Assembly (NCBI GenBank): GCA_000434435.1
Contig: FR895548.1
Coordinates: 1 to 35,936, forward strand
Direction of reading: 5' to 3'
DNA length: 35,936 nucleotides
DNA from: Firmicutes bacterium CAG:475
GTDB lineage: Bacteria > Bacillota > Clostridia > Christensenellales > CAG-917
Shown: positions 1-7,994 of the stretch, one piece after another
Layout of the letters: each line of letters starts with the position of its first letter
Position numbering within the stretch: the stretch's first letter is position 1
Position numbers and translations under genes: made by a program
The notes under the pieces: generated by a model
The model's database searches: none
What the model was told of the DNA's origin: nothing
The model's input: the letters and a program-made list of their open reading frames with translations, nothing else

Positions 1-1225
1 AAGAGCCTTGGTCTATCATGCGGACGTTGACGTTTGCGTCGGCAAGCGCGCCGAAAAGGGTTGCGGCAGTGCCCTGTCTTGACGCCATATTGTGTCCGAC
101 GGTTGCGATGAGGGAAAGTCCGCTGTGGATTTCGATATTGTCGGCGTTTATGGACTCTTGAAGAGCGGCAAGCACCTTTTGCATTTTGCCTGCGATGTAC
201 TCGTCGCGAATGACGACTGAAAGCGTATCTATGCCCGACGGCACGTGCTCGAAAGATATTCCTTCAAATTCAAGCACGGAAAGCACTTTTCTGCCAAAGC
301 CGATTTCGGAGTTCATCATATCTTTTTCGATATTGATGATGGTAAAGCCTTTTTTGCCTGCGATACCGGTGATGATTTTTTTGTTTTTCGGCAGATTTTT
401 TTCGGCAACTATCATAGTGCCGTGATAGGTCGGATTGAAAGTGTTTTTGATATTGATGGGGATTCCAACGCTACGCACGGGGAATATGGATTCGGGATGC
501 AAAACCTCCGCTCCCATATACGCAAGCTCGCGAAGTTCGCGATAGCTCAAAAAATCGATGATTTCGGGGCTGTCCACAACTCTTGGGTCGGCGGTCAAAA
601 ATCCGTCCACGTCCGTCCAGTTTTCGTACACGTCCGCACCGACGGCGCGCGCGATGAGCGCCCCCGTAATATCCGAGCCGCCGCGTGAAAAAGTGGTGAT
701 CCTTCCGTCGCGATTCGAGCCGTAAAAACCGGGGATAACGGCGTATTCCACCCCTTCAAGCCTTTGCTTAATGAGGTCGAGCGAATAGTGCATTTGCAAT
801 TTTTCGTCGCTGAATTTTATGATATTTTGCGTATCGACAAATTCAAATCCCAACTTTTTTGCCAAGATGAGCGCATTGAGATACTCGCCTCTCGATGCGG
901 CGTAATCCTTTGTAACGCTCTTGTCGATGCCCGCCTTGACCTCATCGAGAACGGAATCTATATCGAAATCCAAATCCAGTGCGCGCACGATATCTTTGAA
1001 GCGTTTGCGCACGACCTCGAAAGACTGCGTGCAGTTGCCTTTTTCAAGTTTTTCGTTGAAGCACGCATAAAGAGCGTCCGTCACTTTGACGTCCGCCAAG
1101 CTGCGTTTTCCGGGCGCGGAAACAACGATATACTTTCTTTGCGGATCGCTCTTTACGATGTCGATGACGCGAGAAATCGTCTCGCCGTTCGCCATAGACG
1201 TTCCGCCGAATTTACAAACTTTCAT
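1..1225 (-). CDS. lysC: Aspartate kinase (partial, C-terminus beyond window edge)
   Basis: Phosphorylates L-aspartate with ATP, the first step to lysine, threonine, methionine and diaminopimelate. The protein begins MKVCKFGGTSMANGE, the KFGGTS nucleotide/aspartate-binding motif of the family. It continues with FSRGGSDITGALIA and with the YMGAEVLHPESI segment of the kinase domain, and then enters the ACT region (around GIAGKKGFTIINIEKDMM) that carries feedback control. About 408 codons lie in the window, compared with 440-460 for the two-ACT monofunctional enzymes, so only the last part of the second ACT domain is missing. The start is the ATG at 1225, about 60 bp after the DUF1015 stop, so it is probably the last visible gene of the holA-to-lysC operon. 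Identity is confident. Which effector inhibits it cannot be read from the sequence. Confidence 0.93.
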   Translation of the reverse strand, partial: MKVCKFGGTSMANGETISRVIDIVKSDPQRKYIVVSAPGKRSLADVKVTDALYACFNEKLEKGNCTQSFEVVRKRFKDIVRALDLDFDIDSVLDEVKAGIDKSVTKDYAASRGEYLNALILAKKLGFEFVDTQNIIKFSDEKLQMHYSLDLIKQRLEGVEYAVIPGFYGSNRDGRITTFSRGGSDITGALIARAVGADVYENWTDVDGFLTADPRVVDSPEIIDFLSYRELRELAYMGAEVLHPESIFPVRSVGIPINIKNTFNPTYHGTMIVAEKNLPKNKKIITGIAGKKGFTIINIEKDMMNSEIGFGRKVLSVLEFEGISFEHVPSGIDTLSVVIRDEYIAGKMQKVLAALQESINADNIEIHSGLSLIATVGHNMASRQGTAATLFGALADANVNVRMIDQGS

Positions 1226-1285
1226 ATTGTGTCCCTACACTATTTTATGCGTCTACTTTTGCAACCGCCCGTGCAAAAGCACAAA

Positions 1286-2506
1286 TTATTTTATTCTTTT
1301 TGCTTCGAAATAATATCTCTTTTCTTCCGCCTCGCCCATTGAGAACGCTTTGCGGCAAAGAGTGCCGTTTTTGAGGACGTAACCGAACAGTTCTTCCTTT
1401 TCGATTTTCGGCATGACGATTGCAACGCCGTCGTTGTGCGCCGCAACGTCTTTGAGATGTTCTATGCCGTGGATGTAGTCCACAATGCAGCTGCTATGCT
1501 CTTTTATGTATGCGTCGATTGCGTCTTGAACGTCTTTTATCGCCTTTGCTCCGATCTTGTCCACGTGCAATTTGTATTCGCCGTTTTTGTCGAAAGCGAC
1601 GATTTCCTTTTCACCCGAAAGAGCTTTTTGCATATACGACACAAAGTCCTCGCCAACGCCGAACACAAAGCGGTGTATCGGCTCGAAAACTATGCCCTCG
1701 TCGTGCAGGTTTTCAACCTCGCAAAGTGCAAATCTGGCAGGATGAACTGCCTTTTCCGACTCCGTTAACCCCTCTTTTATGCGATTCCAATGCGCTTGCG
1801 CCGTGGCAAGAGAGTGGTTGCCGTCCCCGACCGCAAAGATAAAATCGTTCTTATCTCCGCCGTAAAGATTTTGCACGGAGCCAACGTAATTTTCAAAAAC
1901 GTCAATGACTTTTTGTGCGTCTATACGATACCCTTCGAGATGTCCGCCGCCCATATTTAGATCGAAATCGTACACTTTTTCAAGGCTTGCGCGCTCGCTC
2001 CAAATAGGTTCGATGACGGAGTGCTTTCTGTCGTCGATAAGCAACATGATATGCGGCAGTTCCACGGGAGCGTCTTGCCTTATTTTGAGGCGCGGCGGTA
2101 TTCTGTCGAGAACGACGCCTTCAGTTGAGCGTATATGCGCGTTCGACGGATGCGTAAAGCAATAATCTTCGAGGTCAACCGCAAGCACGATGCCCAAACG
2201 AGAAATACCGCTTGCGGTGGTGCGCTTGCACACGATAAAGCTGTCTTTCAATGTATTGAACACACCGCCGTCGAGGTATTGTTTCATTGTGCGGTTGATG
2301 TTGAGTATGCGCTCGTCCTTGTCCTCATCTTCGAGATACGCTTCGGGGAAAATGAGTTTGAGAGTGCTTTGGCTCTCCCCCACGTACTCTTCGAGCTTTT
2401 TCCAATATCCGCGTTCGGACGTAAACTGATCGCACGCAACGACGGACCATTTGTTGTGGTCGCAACCGTTAGGCACGAGAATATCGCAAGTTCTTATCGT
2501 TTTCAT
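1286..2506 (-). CDS. DUF1015 family protein (COG4198), function unknown
   Basis: A 406-aa soluble protein with the hallmarks of the DUF1015 family: an N-terminal VPNGCDHNKWSVVACDQF block, a long central alpha/beta region, and the family signature FAVGDGNHSLATAQ near residue 225. The family is widespread in Clostridia. As I recall it often sits by serine biosynthesis genes and has sometimes been labelled ParB-like, but no function is established, and no ser genes are visible here. Its ATG overlaps the cdaA stop in an ATGA arrangement (2503-2506), which implies translational coupling to the diadenylate cyclase. lysC follows about 60 bp later. Family assignment is firm; the role is open. Confidence 0.85.
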   Translation of the reverse strand: MKTIRTCDILVPNGCDHNKWSVVACDQFTSERGYWKKLEEYVGESQSTLKLIFPEAYLEDEDKDERILNINRTMKQYLDGGVFNTLKDSFIVCKRTTASGISRLGIVLAVDLEDYCFTHPSNAHIRSTEGVVLDRIPPRLKIRQDAPVELPHIMLLIDDRKHSVIEPIWSERASLEKVYDFDLNMGGGHLEGYRIDAQKVIDVFENYVGSVQNLYGGDKNDFIFAVGDGNHSLATAQAHWNRIKEGLTESEKAVHPARFALCEVENLHDEGIVFEPIHRFVFGVGEDFVSYMQKALSGEKEIVAFDKNGEYKLHVDKIGAKAIKDVQDAIDAYIKEHSSCIVDYIHGIEHLKDVAAHNDGVAIVMPKIEKEELFGYVLKNGTLCRKAFSMGEAEEKRYYFEAKRIK

Positions 2507-3372
2507 TTGAATCTCCCGTTTCTGCGGATTCTGCCACCGATTTTGCGGTTTGCGTGAGCTTCGCGAAGCGCGATAGCCGTGGGCGAAATGCCGTATGCTT
2601 CTTCGATTTCGTCTTTGAGCTTGTCCATTGTCATATATCGCTTGATTTCGCCGTGTTTGACAACGGAGATTATGCCGGTTTCCTCGCTGACGACGATTGA
2701 CAATACGTCGGTGTCTTCCGTGATGCCGATTGCCGCGCGGTGTCTTGTTCCCATCTCTTTGTTCACGTTGCGTTGAGTGAGCGTCAAAAAGCAGCCTGCC
2801 GCAATAATTTTGTTGCCTCTGACGATGACAGCGCCGTCGTGGAGAGGAGCTTTCGTGTTGAAAATACTCTCGAAAAGCGGCGCGCTGAGGGTTGCGTTGA
2901 GCCTTGTGCCCGTGTCAAGAATGTTGTCGTGTATGTCGCCCGCGCTGTCGATGATAATGATTGCGCCCACGTCTTGTTTTGCCATATCCTGACATGCGGT
3001 GAGAATCTCCGCCGTTGCGTCGCGAAGTTCGTCGTCGCTGTTGTGCGTTTCAAAACCTTTTGCCGTCGAAACCTTTTGGAAGAGGTTTTTGAGGTCGTTT
3101 TGATACACCACGCACGCCGCCACTATGTCAAAGACCACAACAAAATGCATAACATATTTCGATATAGCCAAAACCGCACCTCCCAACAGTTCGGAAAGCA
3201 CGTTGACAAGCACGTCCAGCACCGCGCCGAGCAACAACAGGAAAAACACCTTCATGTTGCGCTTGTAAACGAAAAAGCTCAGCATGATTGCGAAAACGGT
3301 CACCAAAATCACCATATCGATGATGAAATAAAGGTTGATGCCGTTTGCGTATTGAGCAAAGTTGTATGCCAT
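2503..3372 (-). CDS. cdaA: Diadenylate cyclase CdaA (membrane c-di-AMP synthase)
   Basis: Makes cyclic di-AMP from two ATP at the membrane; this messenger controls potassium, osmolyte and cell-wall homeostasis in Firmicutes. The 289-aa protein has hydrophobic helices in residues 15-90, as expected for the three-helix CdaA anchor, followed by a DAC domain. The catalytic DGA motif is at 179-181 (PLHDGAVIV) and the RHR motif at 210-212 (GTRHRAA), both intact. The start is supported by a GAGAGGG ribosome site just upstream of the ATG at 3372. In most Firmicutes cdaA is followed by cdaR (ybbR) and glmM. Here the next gene is a translationally coupled DUF1015 gene, so the usual regulator is missing from this position. 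Confidence 0.93.
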   Translation of the reverse strand: MAYNFAQYANGINLYFIIDMVILVTVFAIMLSFFVYKRNMKVFFLLLLGAVLDVLVNVLSELLGGAVLAISKYVMHFVVVFDIVAACVVYQNDLKNLFQKVSTAKGFETHNSDDELRDATAEILTACQDMAKQDVGAIIIIDSAGDIHDNILDTGTRLNATLSAPLFESIFNTKAPLHDGAVIVRGNKIIAAGCFLTLTQRNVNKEMGTRHRAAIGITEDTDVLSIVVSEETGIISVVKHGEIKRYMTMDKLKDEIEEAYGISPTAIALREAHANRKIGGRIRRNGRFK

Positions 3373-3424
3373 AAAACCCTCTCTAACCGCTGTTTTGCGG
3401 AATTTTTATCGAATTTTCTTTCAA

Positions 3425-4333
3425 TCAAATATCGAATTCGTCAAACACGTTTCCGCCGCCCGACTTGTGATCGTCGTCGGAATCGTCTTTTTTGTGTACG
3501 TGTTTTCTTTCAAACTCGTCAAACGTGTCGCCCACGTCGTCCCTGCGCTCGTAGCCGTATCCGACGGGGTGTTTTTCGAAATACGCGTCCCTCGTATCCT
3601 CGTTTCTGAACTCGTCCGATTTTTTTCTAAACAAAATCGCAAGCACTATAACCGCAACCAGATAAGCGGCGAAAACGCATATCGCAATCGCGCTGGACAC
3701 CGTTTGAAGAGGCGTTGATATAGTGTCGACGATATAGCCGAGTTGGCTCAAATAATCGGCAAGTTCGCTTGCAAGCTCCTTGTCCGCGCCGAGTGCGACG
3801 ATCGTCAGATTTTCACCGAGCACGCCTATGCCGTAAAATATCATATATATCGTCGAAAGCGTCGCAAACGAGTTGCGCTTTTCAACGGGATTGAGCTTGT
3901 ATTTCTTTGCAAATATCCAAAGGAACATCGTAAGATAGGACGCCGGCAACAGCAATGCATCGAGCACCGTCGAGGTGAACACGTAAACGTTCGGATTGAG
4001 GATCGCAAAGCTCTCGACTATACCCACAATCACTCGCGGCACTGCGGTGAATATCATCACCCAATAACAAAAATCGTTGCGGCCGATATAGTTGACGTGA
4101 CGGCGCGCGGTGATGTAGTAAAGTATGAGCGCAAGAAGGAAGGTCACCGCCGCGGGAATAAGTCCGTAGGAAAAAACTATCGAAAACACGCCGCTCAAAG
4201 TGCTCAATCTGGAAGCCTCTGCAAGCATGCCGTTAATTTGCGAATATATTGGAAAAACGTTGCGAACGAACGTGGCAAAAATAAGTCCCAACCATATCCA
4301 CACGTAATACTTTTTGTCAATTTTGTTTTGCAT
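3425..4333 (-). CDS. Multi-pass membrane protein of unknown function with acidic FDEF tail
   Basis: I do not recognise the family. The 302-aa protein has about six hydrophobic segments (roughly residues 10-30, 47-75, 88-110, 117-142, 158-180 and 212-235). After these comes a charged, presumably cytoplasmic tail from residue 236 rich in Asp, Lys, His and Gly. The tail holds the tetrapeptide FDEF twice (271-274 and 297-300), the second almost at the C-terminus. A similar FDEV ending occurs in the unrelated membrane protein at 21134-22606. The ATG at 4333 has an AAGGAG site and lies 9 bp after the holA stop, and cdaA follows after 52 bp, so the gene is part of the operon. Position next to cdaA might suggest an envelope or osmotic role, but that is only inference. 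Confidence 0.75.
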   Translation of the reverse strand: MQNKIDKKYYVWIWLGLIFATFVRNVFPIYSQINGMLAEASRLSTLSGVFSIVFSYGLIPAAVTFLLALILYYITARRHVNYIGRNDFCYWVMIFTAVPRVIVGIVESFAILNPNVYVFTSTVLDALLLPASYLTMFLWIFAKKYKLNPVEKRNSFATLSTIYMIFYGIGVLGENLTIVALGADKELASELADYLSQLGYIVDTISTPLQTVSSAIAICVFAAYLVAVIVLAILFRKKSDEFRNEDTRDAYFEKHPVGYGYERRDDVGDTFDEFERKHVHKKDDSDDDHKSGGGNVFDEFDI

Positions 4334-4342
4334 ATTATCTCC

Positions 4343-5323
4343 TTAAATGACAAGCAACTGCAATATTGCTTCGTGGATTGCGCTCACGTCGCCGCGTTTG
4401 CCGGTAAGCACGTCAAATTGCAACGCGTGCAAATAGTCCACACATCTTTTCAAGCGCATTTGAGAATAGTTTGAGGACACTTTTCTCAAAAAATACACTG
4501 CGCCGCTCTTCATTCCGAGCAACTTTGCAAGATCGTCATTGGACAGCCCTTTGTTCAGTTCGGCATGCAGCATATTGCGATACTTGTCGTAAAGTCTGTT
4601 GATTATCGTCACGCCTCTTATGCCGTTTTTGAAAAATACGTCAAGCACTTCGAGAGCCTTGGCGGCATTCTTTTCACTCACGGCGTTTGCAAGTTCGTAT
4701 ATCTGAAAATCGATATCCGCGCTCACCATCTCGCACACGTCGATTTTGGTTATCGTGCCGTTGCTGTACGATTTGAGTTTGGCGATTTCGATTGCTATGC
4801 GCGCCATACTGCCCTGCGTTCTGGATATAAGTTCCACGGCGGCATCTCGGTCGATTTTGATTTGAGGCGGCTTTTTGCAAAGCTCGTCGATTTCGCTCAA
4901 AATCTCAACGTCGTCAAGGCGTGAGCAGCTTACCGCCTGCGCCTTTTTGCTCTTGAACGCTTTGGCGATTTCGTCGTCGCAGTCTATGACGAGAACGCTC
5001 GTTTCGCACGGATCTGAAAGATACTTTTCAAAAGCGGTTTTGTCGCTCTCGCTCGGTGCGCTCTCCAAAGACAAAAGCACCACTTTGCGATTGTCGAACA
5101 TAGGAAACGTGTACGCCGCATCTATCGCCTCGCTCATACCGTCGTCCCCCGACACGCTTGAAAAATTGAAATCGGCATATTCGGGATCGACCGCGCTCTT
5201 GAACAAGGCAATCACCTCGTCTTTCAAATACTCGTCGTCGCCCGACACGATATAGACGGGCGCAAAACTTGCCCGACCGTCTTTTATCGCTTGAAACTGT
5301 TGTTTGAATTCGCCGTATTTCAT
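4343..5323 (-). CDS. holA: DNA polymerase III delta subunit (clamp loader)
   Basis: HolA opens the sliding clamp within the clamp-loader complex during replication. The protein shows the family pattern: an N-terminal YIVSGDDEYLKDEVI segment corresponding to the degenerate nucleotide-binding start, a middle region with LISRTQGSMARIAIEIAKLK, and a C-terminal helical collar domain ending in HEAILQLLVI. It is about 326 aa from the ATG at 5323, close to the usual 330-345. The start is not settled: the ATG at 5323 has AAGGA only two bases away, while an in-frame TTG at 5338 would add five residues but has no clear ribosome site. It is probably the first gene of the operon running to lysC. A TATAAT hexamer on the minus strand at 5415-5420 is a candidate -10. 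Confidence 0.9.
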   Translation of the reverse strand: MKYGEFKQQFQAIKDGRASFAPVYIVSGDDEYLKDEVIALFKSAVDPEYADFNFSSVSGDDGMSEAIDAAYTFPMFDNRKVVLLSLESAPSESDKTAFEKYLSDPCETSVLVIDCDDEIAKAFKSKKAQAVSCSRLDDVEILSEIDELCKKPPQIKIDRDAAVELISRTQGSMARIAIEIAKLKSYSNGTITKIDVCEMVSADIDFQIYELANAVSEKNAAKALEVLDVFFKNGIRGVTIINRLYDKYRNMLHAELNKGLSNDDLAKLLGMKSGAVYFLRKVSSNYSQMRLKRCVDYLHALQFDVLTGKRGDVSAIHEAILQLLVI

Positions 5324-5480
5324 ATTCCTTTTCGTCAACTCGCGCTCAGAGTTGCAAAATCATTGCAACGCATCCGCTCGTATCATCCGCACGTACATAG
5401 ATTTACAAGATTACATTATATGTTAACATTTATAAATCGATTTGTAAAGTGCGGAAAACGACCTTAACGCACCTTAAAGA

Positions 5481-5506
5481 TTGCGATTGCAACCTGTCAA
5501 CCGCAA
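5481..5506 (-). terminator. Possible terminator after the FadR-family regulator
   Basis: Downstream of the regulator stop (5532) the transcript can form a 9-bp stem, TTGCGGTTG with CAATCGCAA (one G-U pair), around an 8-base loop. The following tract is only UCUUU, so this is a weak intrinsic terminator at best. Confidence 0.4.
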
Positions 5507-5531
5507 TTTGTGAGTATTTTGCGACAAAGAA

Positions 5532-6251
5532 TCAATATACCGAATAGTCAATGCAGTGTTTATTGATGTCTTCGATACCGTTTTTGAAAATTGTTTCGAT
5601 TTGATTGCGTGCGCCATCGCAGTCCTTTTGCTCGATTGCCACAACCAAATTGTCAAGCCCGAAAAGTATTTCCTCTTTGTCGCAATAGCCGAAAAGCGAA
5701 GATATGAGTTTGAGGAAAAAACCTTCAAAAGCATTGTAGACAAGCGGGAAAATATTGTTGCCGGATGCACACAAAATCACGTGGTGAAACTTGAAAAGTT
5801 TGTGGGCGATTTCCACCCTGTCGTCACAGTTTTTGACGTCTTCGAGAATGCTTTTGAGCTGTTTTACGTCATCGTCCGTGCGATATTTTGCCGCCAAATA
5901 AGTACCTTCGCCCTCGTTGATGCGCCTGAATTCCATTATGGAATTGACGGTTTTTTTGTCGAATCTGCCGCCGTTGAAGTTTATGATTGAAATCAAAGTG
6001 TCGAGCTTGCCGTTTTTTGCATAGTCGGCAACAAACGCGCCTTTTCTCGGCACGATGTCGATAAAACCTTTGTTTTTCAGCTCGGACAGGCCCAAATTGA
6101 CGATTGTACGGCTGATTTTCATCTCGTCTGCAAGTTCTCTTTCGGTGGGCAATTTTTCGCCCACTTTCAACTGCCCCGACAAAATCAAGGCTTCGATTTC
6201 TTTGATAAACAACTCCTTCATTGAAGGCGCGATGATTTGATTGAATTTCAT
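5532..6251 (-). CDS. FadR/GntR-family transcriptional regulator (FCD domain)
   Basis: A 239-aa DNA-binding repressor or activator. Residues about 10-70 form the GntR winged helix (LKVGEKLPTERELADEM, SRTIVNLGLSELKNKGFI). The rest resembles the all-helical FCD ligand domain of the FadR subfamily, with HKLFKFHHVILCASGNN containing typical histidines. The ATG at 6251 has GGAG eight bases upstream and is preferred over an in-frame ATG 27 bp upstream, which has no ribosome site. The gene is divergent from the FAD enzyme/reductase pair. A perfect 15-bp palindrome (6281-6295) lies in its own leader and a second TTGGTnnnACCAA site lies at the start of the opposite transcript, which argues for autoregulation and control of the pair. 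The effector is unknown; FCD proteins usually bind small carboxylic acids. Confidence 0.88.
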   Translation of the reverse strand: MKFNQIIAPSMKELFIKEIEALILSGQLKVGEKLPTERELADEMKISRTIVNLGLSELKNKGFIDIVPRKGAFVADYAKNGKLDTLISIINFNGGRFDKKTVNSIMEFRRINEGEGTYLAAKYRTDDDVKQLKSILEDVKNCDDRVEIAHKLFKFHHVILCASGNNIFPLVYNAFEGFFLKLISSLFGYCDKEEILFGLDNLVVAIEQKDCDGARNQIETIFKNGIEDINKHCIDYSVY

Positions 6252-6280
6252 TTTTGCTCCGTTTTCGGTTTGTTTCAAGT

Positions 6281-6295
6281 TTTGGTTTAACCAAA
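6281..6295. promoter_or_regulatory. Operator 1 for the FadR-family regulator (own promoter)
   Basis: TTTGGTTTAACCAAA is a perfect 7-1-7 palindrome containing TGGTnnnACCA, the general FadR-subfamily site. It begins 13 bp downstream of the regulator's -10 box, so bound protein would block the start of transcription. It matches a second site at 6428-6440. Confidence 0.75.
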
Positions 6296-6307
6296 TACCA
6301 CAGTTTT

Positions 6308-6337
6308 ATTATATGACAAAACCTGCAAAAATTGCAA
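6308..6337 (-). promoter_or_regulatory. Promoter of the FadR-family regulator
   Basis: On the minus strand, TTGCAA (6337-6332), an 18-bp spacer and a perfect TATAAT (6313-6308). The predicted start is near 6301, just before operator 1. Confidence 0.65.
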
Positions 6338-6394
6338 GGATTATTTTGAGTTTTTGTCGATTTCAAGCATTGTAGCGCTTTCGATTAATTTGTA

Positions 6395-6422
6395 TTGATA
6401 TTTGATACGTTTTATTTATAAT
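6395..6422 (+). promoter_or_regulatory. Promoter of the FAD oxidoreductase/reductase operon
   Basis: TTGATA (6395-6400), a 16-bp spacer and a perfect TATAAT (6417-6422). The predicted start, about 6429, lies inside operator 2. Confidence 0.7.
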
Positions 6423-6427
6423 GAATC

Positions 6428-6440
6428 TTGGTTAGACCAA
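6428..6440. promoter_or_regulatory. Operator 2 for the FadR-family regulator (target operon)
   Basis: TTGGTTAGACCAA is a 5-3-5 palindrome with the same half-sites as operator 1, centre-to-centre distance 146 bp. It begins six bases after the -10 box and covers the predicted transcription start, the classical position for repression. Confidence 0.72.
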
Positions 6441-6460
6441 ACAATTTTTGGAGGAATCAA

Positions 6461-7993
6461 ATGAAAACTTACGACGCCATTATCATTGGTTCGGGCAACG
6501 GCGGTTTATCCGCGGCGTTGACCTTGGCGCAAGCAGGCAAAAAAGTGTGCGTGTTTGAAAAACACAATATCCCCGGCGGATGCGGTACGTCTTTCAGACG
6601 CGGACGCTTTGAATTTGAAGTTGCACTTCACCAGCTCTCATCGATGGGTACGGAGCAGAATCCGGGGCCGTTGCGCAAACTTTTTGCCGAATACGGAATT
6701 CTGGACAAAATCGAGTGGATTCCAATCGACTCTCTCTTTTCCATCAACTTGCCTGGCGGCAAGCGCGTGCCTATTCCTGCCGACAGAAAGAAAGCGGAGC
6801 AAGCACTCATCAAGATGTTCCCCGAAGAAAAAGAGGGTATCTTGAAGTATTTTGACATTTGTTTTAAGTTCTACAAAGAAGCAGGCGACTTCGCTGCAAA
6901 GAGCGCAAAGTCCGCGGGCGAGCCGAACGCTTTGAAAAAGGCGATTATGAAAGTAGGTTTTCCAAAACTCTACCCCACTCTTGCCACATACGGCGCAAGA
7001 AGCACCGACGATGTGTTGAGCGAGATTTTCAAGGGCAAAGAGATTCAGCTTTGCTTGTCGGCATACTGGTGCTTTATGGGTGTACCGCCCGAAAAGTTCC
7101 CCTTCTCCATACTTGCGCAATGCACGGCGATTTATATCAGCGACAAGCCCTACTATTTGAGAGGCGGCTCGCAAGTTATGTCGCAAGCACTTATGGACGC
7201 AATCGTCAAGACGGGAAGCGAGGTAAAACTCAACTGCGGAATCAACAAAATCATTGTCGAAAACGGCAAGGCAATCGGCGCAATCGACCAGAACGGCGAG
7301 GAATACCGCGCAAAAGTCGTAGTGTCCAACGTATCTCCGACAGTGACCTACAACAACCTCATCGACGAGGACAAAGTGCCAAAGGAAGTTATACCCTACT
7401 TCAAGAACTATGATGTGGGTATCTCTGCTCTCACCTGTTTTATTGCGCTTGACTGTCCTCCCGAAGAAGTCGGATTCAAGGATTCGTTCAACCTCACCTA
7501 TTCGAGCCTAAACGCAAACCGCGACTTCAAAAACGCGTACTGCCTCGACACGACAATCGACCCTATCGTATCGACTTGCTACACAGTTGACGACAAGGAC
7601 GGATATCCCGCCGGAACGAGCGTGCTTACGGCAGGCACTCTTAAATTTAGCGACGCGTGGGAAAAACTCTCTCCCGAGGAATACTACGACGCAAAATATG
7701 CCGCCGCAAATACAATCGTTGACCGCCTCGAAAAACTCTATCCCAACCTAAGAGACCATATCGAGGAAATCGAAATCGCAACGCCCATCACGCATATGCG
7801 CTATCTGCACCACCCGGGCGGAGCAATTTACGGTTATGAGCAAAACCTCAAATCCTCGGTGTTCTTCTTCCCGCAAGAAATGTTTATCGACAACCTCTAC
7901 TTTGCGTCGGGCTGGGTGAATACCTGCGGTTTCGGTCCGAACTATATGTACGGCAACAAAATCGCAAACAGAATTTTGAAGGAGATGAAGTAA
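6461..7993 (+). CDS. FAD-dependent oxidoreductase, CrtI / retinol-saturase-like family
   Basis: A 510-aa flavoprotein of the COG1233 type (phytoene desaturase, carotenoid isomerase, all-trans-retinol 13,14-reductase). The N-terminal FAD-binding Rossmann motif is GSGNGG (residues 10-15), with Glu33 closing the ADP site (VFEKHNIPGGCGTSF). The C-terminus has the second FAD-contacting block ending in NLYFASGWVNTCGFGPN, as is typical for the family. The start ATG at 6461 follows TTTTGGAGGAATCAA; an upstream in-frame TTG lies inside the operator and is rejected. The gene forms an operon, with one base between stop and start, with a flavin/[2Fe-2S] reductase that could feed it electrons, which suggests reduction rather than oxidation of a polyene or unsaturated lipid. 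No carotenoid genes are visible, so the substrate is unknown. Confidence 0.85.
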   Translation: MKTYDAIIIGSGNGGLSAALTLAQAGKKVCVFEKHNIPGGCGTSFRRGRFEFEVALHQLSSMGTEQNPGPLRKLFAEYGILDKIEWIPIDSLFSINLPGGKRVPIPADRKKAEQALIKMFPEEKEGILKYFDICFKFYKEAGDFAAKSAKSAGEPNALKKAIMKVGFPKLYPTLATYGARSTDDVLSEIFKGKEIQLCLSAYWCFMGVPPEKFPFSILAQCTAIYISDKPYYLRGGSQVMSQALMDAIVKTGSEVKLNCGINKIIVENGKAIGAIDQNGEEYRAKVVVSNVSPTVTYNNLIDEDKVPKEVIPYFKNYDVGISALTCFIALDCPPEEVGFKDSFNLTYSSLNANRDFKNAYCLDTTIDPIVSTCYTVDDKDGYPAGTSVLTAGTLKFSDAWEKLSPEEYYDAKYAAANTIVDRLEKLYPNLRDHIEEIEIATPITHMRYLHHPGGAIYGYEQNLKSSVFFFPQEMFIDNLYFASGWVNTCGFGPNYMYGNKIANRILKEMK

Positions 7994-7994
7994 T

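Noticed and set aside
6428..6460. TTG start giving 11 extra residues to the FAD oxidoreductase
   Set aside because: The TTG lies in the operator, at or before the transcription start, while GGAGG stands properly before the ATG at 6461.
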